From contig SLDB01000162.1 of the NCBI GenBank assembly GCA_007125475.1, forward strand, positions 1-9,379: a DNA stretch of 9,379 nt. Reading direction: 5' to 3'. Under the pieces are notes generated by a model. That model saw only the letters and a program-made list of their open reading frames with translations. It made no database searches and was not told where the DNA came from. This document shows positions 7,267-9,379 of the stretch, piece by piece. The translations under genes were made by a program, and so were the position numbers. This stretch comes from Nitriliruptoraceae bacterium. Lineage in GTDB: Bacteria > Actinomycetota > Nitriliruptoria > Nitriliruptorales > Nitriliruptoraceae. The first letter of the stretch is position 1. Every line of letters begins with the position of its first letter.

Positions 7267-7743
7267 TCAGAAGATCAGGGGCAGCCGCGTCGACTCGAGG
7301 TGGACGCCGACGATCGCCCCCACGACCCGACCGTGCGCCGCCGCGTCGTCGACCGCAGCGACGAGGCCGCCGGGGGTCAGGCCCGGATCCGGGGCATCAC
7401 CGTCGACGACGACCGTCATCGTCCCCCGCAGCCGGACCGCGGCGTCGACCCAGTCCCGCTCGACGCCCTCTCGCGGCGCCCGCAGCAGCGTGTCGTCCCC
7501 CTCGTCGACGAGTCGCAACTCCGCACCGTCGAGGACGAACCCGACCCGGGCTCCCTTGGGGAGCTCGCGCCCGCTGAGGCCGTCGAGCGGCTCGAGGCCG
7601 GCGTCGACGAGTGCGGTGTGCAGCCGCCGCGCCGCGGTTCCACCCCCGACGACGACGAGGATGAGTGGGAGCCCGTTCACCGCCAGCGTCCGCAGGGCGA
7701 CGCCGTCGCCGTGGGGCTGCACCGTCGACGGGTCGCCGATCAC
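7267..7743 (-). CDS. Unrecognised 158-residue protein, coupled to the SDR gene
   Basis: I do not recognise this protein. The GTG start at 7743 overlaps the SDR stop codon in a GTGA, which implies translational coupling and the same transcript. The predicted protein looks like a small soluble alpha/beta fold. A beta strand ~18-33 (RTLAVNGLPLILVVVGGG) is followed by a helix (TAARRLHTALVDAGLEPL), further strands follow near 65-70, 107-114 and 140-149, and the C-terminus reads LESTLRLPLIF-like (residues 150-158 are ESTRLPLIF). There is no signal peptide, membrane segment, Cys pair or known catalytic motif. Codon use is like its neighbours, and the frame also extends upstream into the SDR, but only the part from 7743 is free. 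It ends 10 bp from the convergent ABC-F gene. It may be an accessory subunit or regulator for the SDR; that is inference from coupling alone. Confidence 0.7.
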   Translation of the reverse strand: MIGDPSTVQPHGDGVALRTLAVNGLPLILVVVGGGTAARRLHTALVDAGLEPLDGLSGRELPKGARVGFVLDGAELRLVDEGDDTLLRAPREGVERDWVDAAVRLRGTMTVVVDGDAPDPGLTPGGLVAAVDDAAAHGRVVGAIVGVHLESTRLPLIF

Positions 7744-8522
7744 GCCCGCCCCAGTTGACCGTGGACGTACCCGGAGATCCGGCGGGTGACCGGCGTGGGG
7801 ACCAGCCGTACGGCGTGCCGGGCGGCACGGTTGTGCACCCCCGGCATGCACTGACTCCGCCGTCGGGCGAACGCCGCCAGGGCCTGCCGTACGACGTCCT
7901 CGGCATCGGACCGCAGGACCCCCGGTAGCCGGTCCCCACGGGTGCCGGCCACCTCACCGAACTCGGTGTGCGTCACCCCCGGGGCGAGGAGCATCGCGTG
8001 CACACCGGTGCCACGGAGTTCATCGACCAGGCCCTGGGAGTAGCTGCGAACGAACGCCTTGCTCGCCCCGTACACCGTCGCTCCCGGCGTCGGCAGCTCC
8101 CCGGCGAGCGAGCCGACGTTGATCACCCCGCCGACACCGCGTTCGAGGAGTTGTGGGAGCACCGCGGTCGTCAGCCGCACCATGGCCAGCACGTTCACCT
8201 CGACGATCCCGGCCTGCACCCCGCCGCCGAGCTCCCCGGCCCCGCCGAACGCGCCGAACCCGGCGTTGTTCACCAGGAGGTCGACGGGCGCGTCGCGACG
8301 GGCCAGCCGCTCACCGACCCGACCCAGGTCGTCGGGGTCGGCGAGGTCGGCGACGACGATCTCGGAGGCGGTCGTCAAGTCGTCGGCGAGTTGCCGGAGG
8401 CGGTCACCGCGACGCGCGACGAGGACGACCTCCACGCCCCGGTCGGCGAGGTGGCGGGCGAAGTGGGCACCAAGCCCCGACGACGCACCGGTGACCAGTG
8501 CACGGCGGATCTGTTCGACCAA
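7740..8522 (-). CDS. Short-chain dehydrogenase/reductase (classical SDR)
   Basis: A 260-residue NAD(P)-dependent oxidoreductase with a Rossmann fold. Visible motifs: TGASSGLG (11-18) for cofactor binding, ARR after beta2 (36-38; the Arg residues favour NADP(H)), NNAG (85-88) and the catalytic tetrad N110, S138, Y151, K155 (YGASK). The PGVTHTEF stretch (181-188) precedes a basic C-terminal tail (RAARHAVRLVPTPVTRRISGYVHG) that may lie along a membrane or bind a hydrophobic substrate. The substrate cannot be read from sequence. The start is TTG at 8522: it places the Rossmann strand at the normal distance, a purine-rich GAGAAAGAG lies 6 nt upstream, and I find no ATG or GTG in frame nearby. The stop overlaps the next gene (GTGA). 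A 17-bp palindrome abuts the ribosome-binding region. Confidence 0.9.
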   Translation of the reverse strand: MVEQIRRALVTGASSGLGAHFARHLADRGVEVVLVARRGDRLRQLADDLTTASEIVVADLADPDDLGRVGERLARRDAPVDLLVNNAGFGAFGGAGELGGGVQAGIVEVNVLAMVRLTTAVLPQLLERGVGGVINVGSLAGELPTPGATVYGASKAFVRSYSQGLVDELRGTGVHAMLLAPGVTHTEFGEVAGTRGDRLPGVLRSDAEDVVRQALAAFARRRSQCMPGVHNRAARHAVRLVPTPVTRRISGYVHGQLGRA

Positions 8523-8536
8523 CGTCGACTCTTTCT

Positions 8537-8553
8537 CGGCCGTGGCACGGCCG
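8537..8553. promoter_or_regulatory. 17-bp palindrome just upstream of the SDR gene
   Basis: CGGCCGTG and CACGGCCG form perfect 8-bp inverted arms around one central base (8545). The element shares its last base with the purine-rich SD region of the SDR gene and lies 14 bp from its TTG. It could be an operator for a dimeric repressor such as a TetR-type protein. It could also be an mRNA hairpin (6 pairs with a 5-nt loop) next to the ribosome-binding site. The role is inferred from symmetry and location. Confidence 0.45.
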
Positions 8554-8570
8554 GTCGGGGAACGTCCGGG

Positions 8571-8610
8571 GTACGGGGGTACGGGAGTACGGGGCAGGCG
8601 GGGTACGACG
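8571..8610. repeat. 8-bp tandem repeat array (GTACGGGG-like), five units
   Basis: Five consecutive 8-mers keep exact register: GTACGGGG, GTACGGGA, GTACGGGG, CAGGCGGG and GTACGACG. The first three are nearly identical, the fourth has diverged and the fifth regains GTAC. The array lies in the 173-bp region between the divergent SDR and exonuclease genes, 49-88 bp upstream of the SDR start. It could be a slippage-prone simple repeat or a set of protein-binding sites. Confidence 0.55.
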
Positions 8611-8669
8611 AGCCGGTCACGTGTGGGTGGCCCCGCCGCGCCGCCGGAGGGCCGAGGCTACCGACGGTG

Positions 8670-8675
8670 TACGGT
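8670..8675 (+). promoter_or_regulatory. Possible -10 box for the exonuclease gene
   Basis: TACGGT fits the TAnnnT pattern and would start transcription near 8682, just before the GGAGGT ribosome-binding site at 8687-8692 and the GTG at 8696. That leaves a leader of only about 14 nt. No -35 box is evident. A 13-bp sequence (8653-8665) also found at 5438-5450 lies directly upstream. Confidence 0.3.
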
Positions 8676-8695
8676 CACCTCGACGTGGAGGTGCC

Positions 8696-9379
8696 GTGCC
8701 CCGACTACTCGCCGTCGATGGCAACTCGCTGGGCCACCGCGGGTACCACTCGCTCGGCCACACCGCCGACGCCGGGGACCGCGCGGTCACCGGCGCGGTG
8801 GTCTCGATGCTGGCCACCGCGTGGGGGTACGGGCCCTACGACGGCGTCGTCGTCGCGTTCGACCACCCGGTGAACCGTCGGCGCCGTGAGCACCCGGAGT
8901 ACAAGGCGAACCGCCCACCGACCCCCGAGCCGATCCGGACCGCGCTGACCACCCTGCGCACGGACCTCGCAGCGTGTGGCCTCACGGTCGTCGAGGAGGA
9001 GGGCCTGGAGGCCGACGACCTCCTCGCAGCCGTCGCCGACGGGTGCGGCGCCCGCCGCTGGCGCTGCGACGTCCTCAGCAGCGACCGGGACCTCACCGCC
9101 CTCGTCGAGGACCGGATCCGCCTGCTGCGGCCACGGGCCCGATTCTCCGACCTGTCGGTGGAGGACGTCGCCGCGGTCCGCCGGCGCTACGGCGTCGAGC
9201 CGCACCGCTACACCGAGCTCGCCGCGCTGCGTGGTGACCCCTCGGACGGCCTCGAGGGGGCGGTCGGGATCGGGGAGAAGACGGCGGCGAAGCTGCTGCG
9301 CGAGTACGGCAGCGTCGCGGCGCTCTACGAGCGCCTGTCCGAACTCCCGGCGAAGGTGGAGGCCTCGCTGCGAACCTCA
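8696..9379 (+). CDS. Stand-alone 5'-3' exonuclease / flap endonuclease (FEN), 3' end outside window
   Basis: A structure-specific nuclease that removes 5' flaps and RNA primers, related to the N-terminal domain of DNA polymerase I; it acts on DNA in replication and repair. 228 residues are visible and the frame is still open at the last base. Motifs in order: AVDGN (metal Asp, residue 8), VVAFDHPVNRRRREHPEYKANR (helical-arch Asp and Arg residues), GLEADDLLA (acidic metal ligands), SSDRDLTALV, and LRGDPSDGLEGAVGIGEKTAAKLL, the helix-three-turn-helix DNA-binding motif. The usual SSDNIPGVPGIG reads PSDGLEGAVGIG, a small deviation. The GTG at 8696 is set by GGAGG at 8687-8691 and puts the first metal Asp at the expected distance. 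Whether a polymerase domain follows is not visible, but the promoter context and shape suit the stand-alone actinobacterial type. Confidence 0.9.
   Translation, partial: MPRLLAVDGNSLGHRGYHSLGHTADAGDRAVTGAVVSMLATAWGYGPYDGVVVAFDHPVNRRRREHPEYKANRPPTPEPIRTALTTLRTDLAACGLTVVEEEGLEADDLLAAVADGCGARRWRCDVLSSDRDLTALVEDRIRLLRPRARFSDLSVEDVAAVRRRYGVEPHRYTELAALRGDPSDGLEGAVGIGEKTAAKLLREYGSVAALYERLSELPAKVEASLRTS

Overview
This is a GC-rich chromosomal segment, around 70% G+C by eye. Third codon positions are strongly G/C, start codons are often GTG or TTG, and several intergenic regions carry TAnnnT-type -10 boxes. The citrate synthase and the stand-alone flap/5'-3' exonuclease look actinobacterial. I infer Actinomycetota, possibly a deep class such as Acidimicrobiia or Nitriliruptoria, but the class is a guess. 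I see no rRNA, tRNA, CRISPR array, insertion sequence or phage gene. It reads as core and near-core chromosome.

Layout. (1) 1-762 (+) is the C-terminal part of citrate synthase. It converges on an ACT-domain NAD-type malic enzyme (846-2252, -), and a strong two-tier hairpin (756-814) between them probably ends transcription from both sides. (2) The malic enzyme is divergent from a DapA/NAL-family class I aldolase-like enzyme (2419-3324, +). Their 166-bp shared upstream region holds a TTGACA box and two perfect 16-bp direct repeats at 18-bp spacing. (3) Two ABC-F ATPases of different subtypes are divergent: a YheS-like one with Arm (3394-5400, -) and a Uup-like one without Arm (5475-7256, +). 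Only 74 bp separate their starts, and the second looks leaderless. (4) An SDR oxidoreductase (7740-8522, -) is translationally coupled through a GTGA overlap to an unrecognised 158-residue protein (7267-7743, -). (5) A stand-alone 5'-3' exonuclease (8696 to the window end, +) is divergent from the SDR. The 173 bp between them contain an 8-bp tandem array and a 17-bp palindrome.

How they may work together. Citrate synthase, malic enzyme and a lyase family that makes or uses pyruvate suggest a small central-carbon cluster around the pyruvate/acetyl-CoA/oxaloacetate node, although only the last two share a promoter region. The two ABC-F proteins act on ribosomes. The SDR with its partner is an unassigned oxidoreductase module, and the exonuclease belongs to DNA repair or replication.

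I do not see a clear new defence or mobile system. The most unusual items are the tandem-repeat operator candidate at 2339-2372, the DapA-like enzyme that lacks the usual synthase residues, the divergent pair of different ABC-F subtypes, and the unknown protein coupled to the SDR.
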